A stretch of DNA of 64,000 nt from Clusia tigrina (GCA_920105625.2 OV050031.1:8381582-8445581), one strand, 5' to 3'; positions 34,231 through 47,404 are shown, counted from the stretch's first letter. Numbers and translations: made by a program. The notes: a model not told the origin generated them from the sequence alone.

Positions 34231-34924
34231 TTATTCTAACTAAATATTATTCCACCTATATAGATAAGTGTTGAAGATATCCAGTTAGTTTGGGAGTAAC
34301 CTGCTTATTGTGACAAAGCTAATGGAATAAACAACACAAAAGCATATTTTACCTTCTTTGAGATTTGAAAGGATATTTCAGTAGACTAGATATCAATTTT
34401 CACAGCAATCCTTTTGTTCTTTGGAGATTCTGGCGATGAAAAGTCTTTAACTCATGTGAAGAGAGAAATAATAACTCAGTAGAGTTAGTCTTAGGAATCT
34501 GTGGTATTCGGTTGCGGTCATTGGGATATGTTTATTAGATAAATGTTCCAGTATCTCTCAATCATAAAAATATATCAATGACTGAAGAAAATATGGCAAT
34601 AATATGGAACAATTGGCGATCATTGGGAGTATACAAGAAAATGCGATGCAGAACTATTCCATATTTAATTCCACTTCATTAAGATTATTTTTTGCAGGCT
34701 TCAGTGTCACGGCATTCAATATGCCACCATTCTATATCTGGATTAAAAAGAAAAAATTCAAGCTAAGGAGGAACTATAGAATAAGTATAATGTTCGATGC
34801 ATTGAACTCATCATTAATATGGCCACAAAAAAATAATTAGGGTTCCAGAAGTCACTGTAGAGAAACCAAAGCCAGCTCACCACTGGGACAGTTGAGTACG
34901 ACTACAAAATAATGAGGCATACAC
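34231..34924. other. AT-rich spacer, no gene seen
   Basis: No motif or repeat beyond low-level AT richness. Confidence 0.5.
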
Positions 34925-35412
34925 ACATAAATCGATGGAGAAAAATTACAGAAACAGGATAAACATCGATAGAGAAAAGTTATAGAAAAAGGATAAAAAT
35001 CGATAGAGAAAAGTTCCAGAACTAGAGAAAAGTTATAAAACTAGAATAAAAATCTATGGAGAAAAGTTACAGAAAGAAGATAAAAATCGATAGAAAGAAG
35101 ATAAGAATCGAAGGAGGATATAAAAGAATAGAGAAAAGATACAGAACTAGATTAAAAATCGATGGAGAAAAGTTCCAGAACTAACGAAAAGTTATAGAAC
35201 TAGAATAAAAATCTATAGAGAAAAGTTACAGAAAGAAGATAAGAATCGATAGAGAAGAGTTACAGAAGGAGGATAAAAATCGATAGAGAAAAGTTATAAA
35301 ACTAGAGAAAAGTTATAAAACTAGAATAAAAATCTGTAAAGAAAAGTTACAGAAAGAAGTTAAAAATCGATAGAGAAAAGTTACAGAACCAGTATAAAAA
35401 ACAATAGAGACC
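34925..35412. repeat. Degenerate short tandem array
   Basis: Dozens of imperfect units of about 30-40 bp built from AAAATCGATAGAGAAAAGTTACAG and GAACTAGA words, with variable length. Confidence 0.85.
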
Positions 35413-35528
35413 GGAAAGGCTACCAACTTTTATCTATTGTCAATATTTGCCACGATTCGATTCAGTATATTGAACTCCTCTACGTAACAATAGGAAAGCA
35501 GTGAATAGGATTGAATATTTGAGCCTGA

Positions 35529-35671
35529 TTTGTGAATGATAATCCTACCTTATATTATGAAATCCACATTTGTGCATGATAATCCTACCTCATACTATGA
35601 AATCCACATTTGTGCATGATAATCGTACCTCATACTATGAAATCCACATTTGTGCATGATAATCGTACCAT
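35529..35671. repeat. 40-bp tandem array, four units
   Basis: TGTGCATGATAATC recurs at 35531, 35571, 35611 and 35651, with CTACCTCATACTATGAAATC between. Confidence 0.95.
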
Positions 35672-38443
35672 GAAATCTACCAATAAATCACTGAGACAAT
35701 TTAGTAATAGTAAGCACGGTAGACAGTTCATGAGTACATAAGCAATTAGGTTCGAGTTAGGCCAGGAAAATATGTAGTACAGTAAGCGTAAAATAAGCAT
35801 GCATAACATTTCTATATAAACATGTCTCTGGACATGAAGTCGCCAAAAAAAAAGGATTTCAACTGAAAGATCACACTCTCTACAAAGACTCTGATCTAGA
35901 AATACGTTCCTTGTTACATACCCCATTCTTTGCATCTCGCTTAATCTTCAGCTGCTTGTGAGTAGGTTCAGTCAAGATGCGAAGCTGAAATATATCTCAG
36001 ACCATCTATATCTAACTCCAGTAGGAGTATGAATAAATGCCAAAAGCACGACAAACTCAAATGATTAATGGATTGGATGCTATGATTTGGATCTCAACAG
36101 ACTGCTCTAACTAACCTAAAACTATGAATATAACTAAGAGTACAAATACGAAGGAGAGTGCCATACCTGCCAGTAGCAGTGAGGAATGAAATCTACACCA
36201 AAACCAGTTAAAAATGTATGCCAAGGATATGACAACAATACTCCACAAATACGTATACGATTCCGAAGCGATATTCGCAGTTCATTCACTGCCAAAACCA
36301 TTGAAATTAATACATCCATTTGAGTTAAGCCAAAGCGTTAAATAATGACCGAGAATGAATGTGGCCCGGTATACGAGAGAGAACGTGGCGTGCTAAAAAT
36401 GCAGCTGCCTACAAAATTGCAAATGAGTTAAGAACCGCAATGCAAACCATTAATTTTATTTAACACTATTGCGGTGGTCAATAACCCAGCCAAGAGCCGC
36501 AACACCAACAAGACCAGAGCTCCTGCGGCAGCGGCGGCGGCGGTGGCGGCGGCGGCCACAACTACAACTACGGCGGCGGCCACGGCTTTGACTGCTGCTC
36601 GGACTGTGTCTGTGAATGTGGCGGTTTCTGATGGTGACGCGTTCTTCTGTGCTGCAGCACAGACATTTGCCTTAATTTCGCAAATGTGCTCAAACAGAAT
36701 AACAACAAAAAATGCAAAAATGAAACAAACAAAAAAAAGAAAACACAAAATTAAAAAAGTGGGAAAAAAAATTTGACAGTTAATGATCGCATGTTAAGCA
36801 TCCACTCACGAATTATGAGTAGTTTGGCTTTCTGCCGTCCATAACTGGAATAAAGACCGAACCGCAACAAAGTAAATATTATTATATGGTAACAACATTG
36901 TTGCCACTGCTGTGACAAACACACAAGCAGGGGAAGAGGGGGGCTGACAGGTAGGGAGAAGACTTTTAGCACCAATAACGGCGATGGACACAGGAGCCAG
37001 TTTGGCAGAGGTGCCGCTGAACGCTGAAGTCGAATTAGTATTCCTCTGTGTGTCATTGCAAGTGGGGCTCTGCCCGGATGGGACATTTAAGTGGCACCCA
37101 TTAATGACGGGCCCAGTTTCTCAGGGCATGGCAAACGTAACGTAAATGTTGCACTGAGGACCAGCAAATTACATACGCGCATATACCAATTTACTTGAAA
37201 TTAATTAAGGCTCATTTGCAAGTGGAAAGCGAGGGAGCAGCAAAATGCCGCAGCAATGTTGATCAAGGAAGAAGACGAAGAAAAAAACAAACAAAAATAT
37301 AAATAAAAATTAAATAAAAAACTGACAGTCGTCAATTATCAATAAAACAAGCCCGACACGCACATACGCACACACACACACACACGCAGGCAAGCGCTGA
37401 CAATCAGCTGTTAACTGAAGTGTGAAATGTCATGTTGCACTTGCGAGGAATAAAACAACGGCCATCAACAGCCACCGCTGACATGCCTCTTAAATAGCTG
37501 TGCGCCTATCTGCTTAGAGAGGGGCAGGCAGGCAGGCAGCCAGCCCAGTACAGTTCCGCTCCCTCGCTGCACACGGCCGCGAGAACAGTTTACGGCGCAC
37601 CAAGTCAAGCTTGAGTGTTTCACTCATGTTTAATTATGTCGGAGTTCATTAAATAGTCATTAAAAAACGCGGTAATAAAATTCGGTTAAAAAAGGAAGTA
37701 CCCCATTTGAGCCGCAGTGCAGCGCGGCGCAGGGCCCGCAAATTGACAACGACGGCGTCGGCGGCGGCCAAATTACAACACTACGCGATAACGGGGCAAG
37801 TAGTAGTAGTGGCCGTGGTAGTTGTAATTGTAGTTGCAGTTGTAGTTGTTGCTGCGGCGTGGCGCGTTGCTGTTACCATATTTATTGTTGTTCATTAGTG
37901 GAAAATTCTTTTTATTGCTTTGTAATATTTCACTTGAAATTTTGTTCCTTTCCCTTGTTTTTTTTCCAATTTTCAAAACTTTTCTGCTTTGCTTGTTTTG
38001 AATGGGAACGAGTACGTATCAATGCGGTAAGCAGTAAGTGGCAGTGGCAGTGGCAGTGGCAGTGGCAGCAGTAGCAGTAATGACAGCTGTAAAATTAGTC
38101 AATTATTGTGCTGGAGCGTTGTGCAACACACACACACACACACACACGAACCGCGGCTTGTTCTAATTCGAAACGGCAGCAATAACAACTGTTAAATTAA
38201 TTTACAAGTAATAAAGCCTCATTTGTGCATTAATAAGGAATAATGCCGTAAAAAACGAAAGCGATAGACACAATTAAGGAGAGCAGCAACTGGAATCATT
38301 AACTTTATGCGCATAAAATTCGTCAAGCATCTTATAAATTAGAAGAACAAAAAACAACCGAAAGAGTGAGGAGGCGCATTTTCAAGTGAAACATTCAAAA
38401 CGGAGTTGTGCCAGAGAGCAATCATTCCATGAATCATTGTAGA
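35672..38443. other. Unique island with trinucleotide and CA runs
   Basis: GGC/GCG-rich DNA at about 36525-36580 (Ala-coding by accident), (CA)n at 37365-37385, (GGCA)n at 37523-37540, TAG/TTG runs at 37798-37855, (GGCAGT)n at 38039-38070 and (CA)n at 38127-38148. No exon is supported. Confidence 0.6.
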
Positions 38444-39510
38444 CAACCTTGCGTTTCATTCTGTTCCACACTCATTCTGAACTGAGGGAACTAAACCGAA
38501 GAGGAGCTGACTCAGGATAAAGGGGGAAAAGGAAAGAATAGCAGTCAATGAACTGGCTTATTTAGATTCGTATTTTATAAAAAAAAAGTACAGAAGGAAG
38601 ACGAAAATATCCTTGGGAGACATTTCCAACAGGTAGACAACATACTCCTCATACTAGTCAACCTTGGGTTTCATTCTGATCCACACTCATTCTGAAATGC
38701 GGAAATAGAATCGAAGAAGGAGTGACTCCGGGTAAAGAGGAGCAAAAATAAATAGTATTTTATAAAAAAGTACAGAAGGAGGACGAAAATATCCTTAAGA
38801 GACATAGATCAGAGGTCAGAGACGGAGGTCTGGTGTAGATAACGTACTCCTCATACTAGTCAACCTTGCATTTCCACCTGTTCCACACTCATTCTGAAAT
38901 GAGGAAACTAAACTGAAGAGGATCTGACTCCAGAAAAGGGAGGCAAAAGGGGAGAATTACAATCAATGAACGGCAAATTTTGTTTCGAGTTATAAAACAT
39001 AAAAAAGTACAGAAGAAAGACGAAAATATCCTTGGGAGACATAGGTCAGAGGTCAGAGACAGAGTAGATAACATACTCCTCATACTAGTCAACCTTACGT
39101 TTCATTCTGTTCCACACTCATTCTGAAATGGGGAAACTAAACCAAAGAGAAGTTGACTCCGGGTAAAGGGGAGGAAAAGGAGAGAATTACAATCAATGAA
39201 CGGCAAATTTTGTTTCATATTTTATAATAAAAAAGTACAGAAGGATGGCGAAAATATCCTTGGGAGACATAGGTCAGAGACAGAGTAGATAGCATACTCC
39301 TCATACTAGTCAACCTTGCGTTTCATTGTGTACTACACTCACTCTGAAATGAGGACACTAAACCGAATAGGAACTGTATCCTGTAGAGAGAGTCAAAAGG
39401 AAAAAAATAACAATCAATGAACGGAAAATTTTGTCTCGTGTTATAAAACCCACAAAAAGTACAGAAGGAGGACGAAAATATCCCTTTCAGACAGTTTCCA
39501 GAAGTCTGGT
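38444..39510. repeat. Tandem array of five units, 202-229 bp each
   Basis: CAACCTTGCGTTTCATTCTG or variants occur at 38444, 38659, 38861, 39090 and 39311. Units share CCACACTCATTCTGAAATG, AGTACAGAAGGAGGACG and CATACTCCTCATACTAGTC. Spacing varies through indels such as repeated GGTCAGA. Confidence 0.92.
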
Positions 39511-40247
39511 ACAGATATCATACTCGGATGCAACAAGCTTTCTTTAGTGTTGGTGGGCATGGTGGCAGTTTTAAAATACCCGTATTCTACACAAGTCTCA
39601 AATGATTGCATTCATGCCTTAAAATCATCAATCCTCTCCACTTAAATTTCGATAATACTAAACTTAAATCACAGATTGCATCACAAATACTGTGACGAAA
39701 TGCACATTTATGACTGGATACCAACATAAAAAAGTAGCCACTTGTTAAAGACCATCCGAAGCAGTAAACATCAAGTCATAAGAACCAGTCACACATTTTG
39801 TTCACACTCTTTCGCTCATTGACTTGGTTCCGGAGTGTGTACAAATGAACTCGAAGGCAGCTGAAATGGATAAGTTAGAAATGTCATAATATTAAAACAG
39901 TTGAGACATATTTTCAGAAGTAAAAACTGTGATATAAAAGTGGAAGGGACACTAGTTAAAATGTGGTTAAAATCGGCAATAAATATATTTTGTGATCTAT
40001 GCTTTTAAACCATTCTTTGAGTGTGAATAAAGAAGTGAGAAGACGATAACGTTTCAAAATCAGTGGAGGAATATGCTCAGCTGGGACTGAAATAGTCACA
40101 GTCACTCTAATAGAGAATAGACCAGGTTCAATTAAAAATTTCTAAAGTCAGGTTGTGTCCCTTTGCTCCTCCGCAGAACCATAGGAATTAATTATTATAG
40201 TGAGATAATAACACCGAAGTGGGGTTTGAAATGCAAGGATATATGAA
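39511..40247. other. Spacer, no gene seen
   Basis: Unique AT-rich sequence. Confidence 0.5.
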
Positions 40248-40462
40248 CCAGAGAATACAGAGAAAAGAAAGTCTTTTTCGTTGCCAGCGTCCTTAGCGGA
40301 CACACCACGATTTTGAGTGGATTCAGAACGATTTTCAGTGGATTCACCACGATTTTGAGTGGATTCATGTACAACGTCCGTCTGCTTTCTTTCGCTGCTT
40401 TGCCGTTTTACGTTTAAATTTATTTTCTCTGTATTCTGATTTTCAACTAAACCAATCTCCAC
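40248..40462 (-). mobile_element. 3' part of unrecognised dispersed coding element, copy 2
   Basis: Same orientation as copy 1 at 4975-5188. Here the frame reading STQNRG repeats stays open upstream to an ATG, giving 104 codons (40148-40462) that include KQTDVVHESTQNRGESTEN and NEKDFLFSVFSG. A second frame ends with KKADGRCT-stop as in copy 1. The Cys/His-rich part of copy 1 is absent. With two frames both partly preserved, I cannot say which was translated. Confidence 0.5.
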
Positions 40463-41232
40463 AAGTCAGATAAGGTGCAGAACTCGACGACACTTCAGTG
40501 GATATACTGATAAGATCAGTGAAAGTGAGTATAGATATAAGAGCAATGGAATCACTCTCTTATATATGAGAAAGGACTACCGATCAGCGGTGTATGCAAA
40601 TAGAACCAAAATTATACTATAATGGAGGGACGGGTTCCTGTGTCCTAATAGTTTGATACCATATTTGACTTCTCCAGTCTTTGTAAAAAAAAAGCTTTAG
40701 AGAATTCGAAAACTGTGAAACTGCTGTTCAGAGATTCCGGTAGCCGGGCTGGAATGCACATTCACACGGAAGCAAAGAGGTTCAAATGGCGTTAGGTAAA
40801 ATTTTAAAAACTAAATGGAACTGATGATGAATATTCTTACAAATGGAGAATAACTATATAGGACGCACAATGGACCAATAGACAATTGTCGGTTTAAGGT
40901 TTGTGGTCTCCTCTTCTAACTTTCTATCAGAAACGTTGCCTTTAATCTAAAAAGTATGAACACTATGTAAAAATCTATGAAGACACAGGCAAGTTCCCTT
41001 GAATCACGATAGACACATCAGTAATCATGAAAAAGGAAAGAGAATGGAAATGATCCTTGAATTCTTTTCTGATCTATTAAACTGAAAAAAGAAGAATAAC
41101 AAACTAATAGTGAAACAAATTATAAAGGTTCAGGATCACTAAGGAAAGTTGGTAAATTACTCGCAAGATTGAAGGGACGAATGACAAATGAAAACAGGAA
41201 CTTGCAAAGTATCAGAACCTACATACTTAGAC

Positions 41233-41745
41233 CACTGGTAATTTAATTTTGTAGGGACCGCTCGCTGTGGTTGAATAGTAAGCATGCTAGGCTCAGATTC
41301 AGAGGGCCGCAGGTTAAAATCCCGCCCTGGGCTTGGTCTCCAAAATGCTTCATTCTAAAAATAGTTTCAAGTCGAAAGTCCCAGTAGGTAGTACAGATTC
41401 CCCATCCCCATTATGACCCCCTGCAGTCTTAATTAATAATGAAGGAAGACATAATAATAATAATAATAATAATAATACTGATAATATTTTTAATTTTGTA
41501 AAGGAACTTTGAAACTGAAGGACCTGGGATGCTATTTTGGAGAAAAGTGTACGGGGTCAGTGCACAATGTCACTGGTAATTTTGTAGGGGAACTCTGAAA
41601 CTGAAAAACCAAGGATGCCATTTTGAGGAACATTGTATGGGGTCAGTTCACAATGTCACTGGTAATTTTGTAAACGAACTCTAAAACTGATGTACCAAGG
41701 ATGCTCTTTTGGGGAAAATTGTACGGGGTGGTCAGGTCATCATAA
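41233..41745. repeat. 86-bp tandem array interrupted by a SINE
   Basis: CACTGGTAATTTTGTA occurs at 41571 and 41657. A related start at 41233 is separated from the rest of its unit by SINE copy 2; removing the insertion restores roughly one period. Units share GATGC-ATTTTG and GTACGGGGTCAG. Confidence 0.85.
41254..41488 (+). mobile_element. tRNA-derived SINE, copy 2
   Basis: A tRNA-like head has a diverged box A (TGGTTGAATAGTAAG) and box B (GGTTAAAATCC at 41312-41322), followed by GGTCTC, GTCGAAAGTCCCAGTAG, GACCCCCTGCAGTC and a (TAA)n tail, in the same order as copy 1. A perfect 12-bp direct repeat TTTAATTTTGTA flanks it (41242-41253 and 41489-41500), but that word also belongs to the host 86-bp array. 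Box B has lost its conserved C, so pol III activity is unlikely. Confidence 0.7.
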
Positions 41746-42782
41746 CTGAAAGAGCAAGGACGTGATTTTCGATGATAATGTACCGCTTCAGGTTCAATAT
41801 CGATAAGTAGAAAAATATTAAAAGAGGAGAGATCAGTGAATTGCAAAGTGTTGGGACCACTGACACCCTTTTGGTAGAACGAAGAAAAGGAAGATGCAAA
41901 TTGTCAAGTTGAGTGTGGAAAATATTTAATTGAAAGCACAATGAAATATAATAATATAATACAATAATAATATAATATAATATAAATAATATAATAATCA
42001 ATTGAAAGGAGAAAGAGCAAGGAAGCCAATATGGATCGTGGTACTTAAACAGAAAAGATCAGGGAAGCAGTTGTGAAGAAATTGTAAGGCTCAGTCCAAT
42101 ATGAACCACAAATGCTCGCAGTTTAGTGAAAGTGAACTGAAAAGCTCAGCAGTCAGAGGATGGATTTGTTATGGTTCCGACTCATCAGTGAACAGGCAGT
42201 TAGTTAGTAAACCTGCAACTCGGCACTGTCATAGGTCTGGAAGTTTCTTTACCATACTTTACCTTCTAACCGCTGACAGAGTTCATTGCGCCAATAAACG
42301 TGTCGCATTCGGACGGAGTGCTTTAAATTCCTGCGACTAATTAACATACAACGTACCGCTCACACGCGCTCATTATTTCATTAGCGCGAAAACTTTTTCA
42401 TACGAATTAATTTCAACTGACGAGCATTTTAAACGGAATGCTGCAATTCGCTCTAAACAAATAAACATGTTTAATATTTTAACGCCCAAACACTGTCACA
42501 CTTCCATGCAGTTTGCCACCCGTATTGAAATCGGACCAGACCGGACCAGAGCGGACCGGCCCAGAGTGGAGCGGAGTGGATCGCGCTCGTTGATAATGAT
42601 CTCCAATCCAAGCACACACTCAATTACATATTTCAAATTTCAATGACCTTTTCCAATGGAAACACCAATACAAAACGGTTCAAGTGAAGCAAGTACGTGT
42701 TAGTTGTACAATAAATATATAAAGAATAAAACAAAATCCAGAAAGAGAGGAGAAGAAAAATTATTTAAGCACATTTCGAGAC
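41746..42782. other. Non-coding block
   Basis: An (ATAAT)n-like run lies at about 41945-42000 and GGACC/GGAGC-rich DNA at 42530-42590. No exon is supported. Confidence 0.5.
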
Positions 42783-43199
42783 ATGTTTCGAAGCGAAGCG
42801 AAGCCATTGACCGATAATATCACGAAGTGTGGCGTAATAAAAACTTTTATTATTTATTTAATTTACTCGTACTGTGTTTTTTGTCGTTCTATGCACAAAA
42901 ATCGTGTGAAAAGTTTTTTCAACGCAGAACAATTTTCTTTGAACCGCATGTGTTTTGGAATTCAATTTACGAGCGAGTCCACATGCGGTTTGAGTGACGT
43001 GGAGTGCGCTATGAATTGTGGGGGTATGGTAAGTTTGCCCACAGAGCTCAGAGCCGCTGTCACTGATGATCGCTATTTTAGTGCTGCAGTCGAGTGGACT
43101 GGAGTGGAGTGGAGTGGTGTGGTGTGGTGTGATTTGTACGATCCGACAAACGAACGAACGAACGCCTTTGTTAAACATGCTCTCAATATGCCCCGGTAA
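42783..43199 (+). CDS. Hypothetical 138-codon ORF, low confidence
   Basis: The longest ATG frame here not built wholly on a repeat. It starts MFRSEAKPLTDNITKCG, has a hydrophobic patch (TFIIYLIYSYCVFC) that could be a membrane segment, and ends NMPR before a stop inside CCGGTAAGC, a good 5' splice-donor match. A GAGTG/TGGTG simple repeat at 43085-43131 supplies the EWTGVEWSGVVW part. A minus-strand frame overlaps it. No domain is recognised, so a chance frame is the more likely reading. Confidence 0.12.
   Translation: MFRSEAKPLTDNITKCGVIKTFIIYLIYSYCVFCRSMHKNRVKSFFNAEQFSLNRMCFGIQFTSESTCGLSDVECAMNCGGMVSLPTELRAAVTDDRYFSAAVEWTGVEWSGVVWCDLYDPTNERTNAFVKHALNMPR
43085..43131. repeat. (GGAGT)n / (GGTGT)n simple repeat
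   Basis: GAGTGGACTGGAGTGGAGTGG followed by GGTGTGGTGTGG. A complementary-type CACCG/CACCC run lies at 52915-52970. Confidence 0.9.
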
Positions 43200-44364
43200 G
43201 CAAATGAAGTCAATAAAAACTTTATGAGCCTTAGAAACAAATTCCATTGATTGTTCGTGACAGGCCGAAAGACGGAAGACGAGCGGCGGATGAAACTTGG
43301 TACGGGGGAAAAGCCAGCAAAAGCATTTTAGTGGAGAGACACAAACAAATCTATTTCAGTTAGAATGCCCGTTGTCAACGATTTTGTGTGGCAGACTAGG
43401 CAATTATTTAAAGCTATGATATAAGCAGAAACGGAGGAGCTCTGAGCTCGAAAAGTCGTTATGGAAAAATCCCCGCAAGCCACAAAGACGAAAAACAAGC
43501 GAACATCGAAGAATGTCCCATTTAAATGTAGATTTTTCTTCATGTTTCATATTGTAAAAATTAACAAATAAATTTTAATTAAATTAACATAAATATTTTT
43601 TTGCAAAACAAACAAAGACAAAACACACACACACACACACAAGAAGTAAAAACAAAAACAAAAAGATTTAAGCCGCCTTGTCTACTTTGGTGTATGAGAT
43701 GGAACTGGATTTCATTGGAATTTTTCAATACCACAACATTCTGCTCGACCAATGATCACTGATGACTGTGACAGCGAGCAATGTGAACCATCAGAAGGCG
43801 TAGGATAGTCACCGAGAGGACAGGTGCGCTACACAGCAAGTGCACTCGCACTTAGCTCAGCGTTAAATTATTCCAAGAGCATACTGAAATACACCGCACA
43901 GACAGCAGGTGAAAGTGTCACCTTCGGAGCCGACAGAATGTCTCACAAACTGAACACTCGTACGAAATACGCATACCTCACAGCACGTTGTGCATTTGAA
44001 TATGCAGATGAAACCGGCAGTAGCAGCATTTGGAAAGAAATCACATGCTGCCACTGTAAAATTAGCATTCATTCATTCGTTCGTTTAAGTGATGACGACA
44101 ACCGGAGCACATAGTTCCATTATCTTTGCTGTTTGATTGGCGGAACGGCCCCAGTTACCAGTGGCAATGGTTGACAATCCATTATAAATGATAGACGGGC
44201 GTGAATATTGGTACTCACATAGAGAGAAATGCGTTAAAATCGTAAATAACACCAAATGCCAGGCTTCAAAGCAAAGAAGCAGTATCGGTACTAACTGAAA
44301 ATTCCACTAACTATAGTAAATAAATAATAACAACTAATAATAAATAAGAAAAACAAATTATTCC
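43200..44364. other. Unique block, no supported gene
   Basis: (CA)n at 43625-43641. The open frame at 43824-44114 begins with GTG, lacks an early ATG and has no domain. Confidence 0.5.
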
Positions 44365-45235
44365 GCAAATCCAGAAGCACCAAAACGTATTCCTAGGGAA
44401 AAAAATTCAAATAACTCCAAGGAATCCTCAAAAATGGGTTTCATTACATACTCATAAATCTGGAAGGCGGAAAATTGTGTTCGAGTGCAAAAAAAGAATA
44501 CTGAAAGGTTAAATAACTGCAAGGCATCCTCAGAAATGCTGTTCATTACAGTTCCATGTATCTGAAAGGAGGAAAGTAGTCTTTGAGTACAAAGAAGGAA
44601 GACTGAAAACCCAAATAACTATAAAGAATCCTAAGAAACTGTATTTATGACATTTCCATTAATCTGGGAAGAGTACAAATAGTCTTCGAGTATAAAAAAA
44701 AGAGCCCCATGAATATGGAAGGAGGAAAATGGTCTTCGAATACCAAGAAAGAAGACTGAAAACCCAAATAACTATAAAGAATCCTCGAAATGGCCTTTAA
44801 GTACAAAAACAGAAGGAATAACAGAAGATGTTATGGCTAAAAACTGGCAATAATCCCAACCAACTATTTACAATCCCATGACTCTGGAAGAAGGAAAATG
44901 GTCTTCGAGAACAATGACAACGGACTGAAAATTTAAATAACTGTAAGGAACAATCCTCAAAAATTGTCTTCATTCCAATCCTATGAATCTAGAAGGATGA
45001 AAATGGTCTTCGAGTACAAAGAAAGAAGGAATAGGAGAAGACTTTCTGGCCTAAAAACTGACTAAAATTCCAACCAACCATGAACTTGGAAACACTCAAC
45101 TTTCAAGTGAATCCGGAACGATGAAACAATTAAAATAACTGGAAGGAATGCTCGGAAAAGGTCTTCGAGTTCATAAAAAGAAGGAAGAACAGACGACTTA
45201 CAGGATTAATAACTAACTAAAAACCCAAACTACTT
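44365..45235. repeat. Degenerate tandem array, about 110-bp units
   Basis: Recurring AATAACT-AAGGAATCCTC, ATGAATCTGGAAGGAGGAAAATGG and TCTTCGAGTACAAAGAAAGAAG, about seven diverged units with indels. Confidence 0.8.
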
Positions 45236-46115
45236 AAGAAGAAACTGAAAAAACATTGAATCCAGAAAAACAATTTCCATGAACTTCTTAATTATAGAAT
45301 GAATTATAATATCTATGGTGGATCCCAGGAAATGGTGGTTGAGTTCAAAGACATAAGAAAATACAGAAATTCAAGTTGACTAAAATAAGGACACTATTTT
45401 CTTGTAATCTTCTATAACGACGGGAAGATGGAATGAAAATGACCTTCTTCCTCTCTGGATGGAATGAAAATGACCTTCTTCCTTCTCTGGTTCATGTTCT
45501 TCAATTGAGGTTGAATCCTCTCCCTCGGGTTCAAGTACTTCCTCATGTAAAAAGCAAATTTTCTAACAAGTTTCATATCCAAAAATATCCTTAAGTTAAG
45601 GTTCGAATCATGTCCCTTGGGTTCAAGTCATTCTTCATGTAAAAAGTTTACTTTCTAACGAAGTTCCATAACCAAAAACCCTCTTTTGTGACGTTAGTTA
45701 TTTGGTTGATAGTGAGTGGATGTGTGTTTTTGGATATATAGAGTAGGATCAAGGATTTTTAAAAAAATTCCTTCAGTATTGCATATTCGGAGAGTAATAG
45801 TTCGATATATTTAGTGGTAACGGTGTTAAAGACATTCTGAAACAGCAGACTACTAGAAACCGGTCTTCTACTGAACGTATCTTCATCGCATGTGCAAACC
45901 ATTTCAACAACAAGTCCTTTATTAGGAGAATGAGGGGAAATATTGCCCGAAGCACCAGATTCGTAAGGTATTGAACAGACTACCGATGATATGCATTTCG
46001 AGTTCTTTTTAAAATCCAATAATTACGGAATATAGAAAGTTTTTAGAATAGTTCTCTCAGCATTTCAGAATTTGAATAATGGTGAACCAAAGACCTCGTT
46101 TATAGTAATACGATA
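45236..46115. other. Spacer with small duplications
   Basis: A short duplication of TGGAATGAAAATGACCTTCTTCC at about 45430-45485, and a roughly 110-bp one at 45520-45690 (TTCAAGT-CTTCATGTAAAAAG). Confidence 0.6.
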
Positions 46116-46235
46116 ATATAATACATAGTTCTGGAATCAAAATTTCTCTCCACAACATCGGTCAACTAAAGGTAATATAATATGTAGTTCTGGAATCAAG
46201 AGTCCTCTTCACAGCATCTATCAACTAAAATATTG
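46116..46235. repeat. 59-bp tandem duplication
   Basis: AATAYRTAGTTCTGGAATCAA and ATCAACTAAA-type segments occur twice. Confidence 0.75.
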
Positions 46236-47404
46236 CTAAAGTTCATTAATTTGTTGCAATCGGCGATTGATTTCCTCCTCCTGATAAATTTCTCAGATGG
46301 TGAAACTAGTTCAATAAACTTCACTTCTGGAATGACCAAGAAAAAAATGAATTCTCTGAAATAAATTGAAAACTTTCGAATGCCTTCAATCACTTATAAT
46401 TAAATCCACAAATACTTCAGTACAAACCTTCTTCAAAAAGAGTGAAATTTTAATAGATTGAGTTCCTCACAGAACACTTTCTTCAACTTTTGAGAGGGTT
46501 TCGAAGTGTATTTAGCCCATATAGAAACAAACACTTCAGAAACTTTTTGAAAAACGATTGATCAAGTATTGATAAGTTATGGCAAATCCAGTTTTGGTAT
46601 ATTACCACACCCCCACATACCAAGCACTGCAGTAGCAGGGCCTTCACATGCAATTAAAACAGTTTTCAGTCATGTCGAACAATCGCTGCATACCTCAAAT
46701 CAGCCTTGAATTTCCATTAAACTGTTCTTTGGGCAAAACAAAATAAATAAATAATTAAAAATCAAACTCATATGCTCGGCTCAAAGTAAATCAGGCGGCA
46801 GCGTTACACCCTTTTGTTGTTTACGGTGTACGAAACCCAGCCAAGGAGTTGGCCAAGGAAACTGCTGAGTGCGGCATTTCTATATTTATGGAAATTACAC
46901 GATTACAATAGAACTGGGCATTTGTGCATATTGAACGCAATGCAAGACAGCCACACCCAGCAATATCAGACGCATTAGCAGTTGGCATGGATGCATTGAA
47001 TTGTTAGGTGGGGTCTGAGCTAAGTTGTTAATGTAAAAAGCTGCGAGTGAACAGTCAAATTGAAGAGCCCGGTGGTATAAGAAATCCTCAGAAAATGGGA
47101 ACTTTAATCGTAGTTAGCCTTAAAGTTTGGTATGATCCACCAACATTGGAACAAATATATTCATATAACCACAGTTCGATCCGAAAATCAGTGACTTGTA
47201 GAGCAGTGACCCCCGATAGACTGACCAATTATATCTCCAGCAGGCAGAACTATGTTTATATGCTAAACCCTTGGACTTTTGAGAGTGAATAGGACTGGTG
47301 TGTCATACAGTGTTACAAAGGGCCAAACCAAGCCTAAGTGTCCTTTTTGGCAGCCGCTAAACTTACCTACATAAAACCTAAACACATCCATACGACCCAA
47401 TTTT
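46236..47404. other. Non-coding block, possible retrotransposon 3'-UTR piece
   Basis: No gene is seen. On the minus strand, 47295-47385 contains GCTGCCAAAAAGGACAC and TTAGGCTTGGTTTGGCCC, reminiscent of retrotransposon 3'-UTR words, but this is too weak to call separately. Confidence 0.4.

Noticed and set aside
36474..36776. Ala-rich ORF on both strands
   Set aside because: Generated by a GGC/GCG trinucleotide run.
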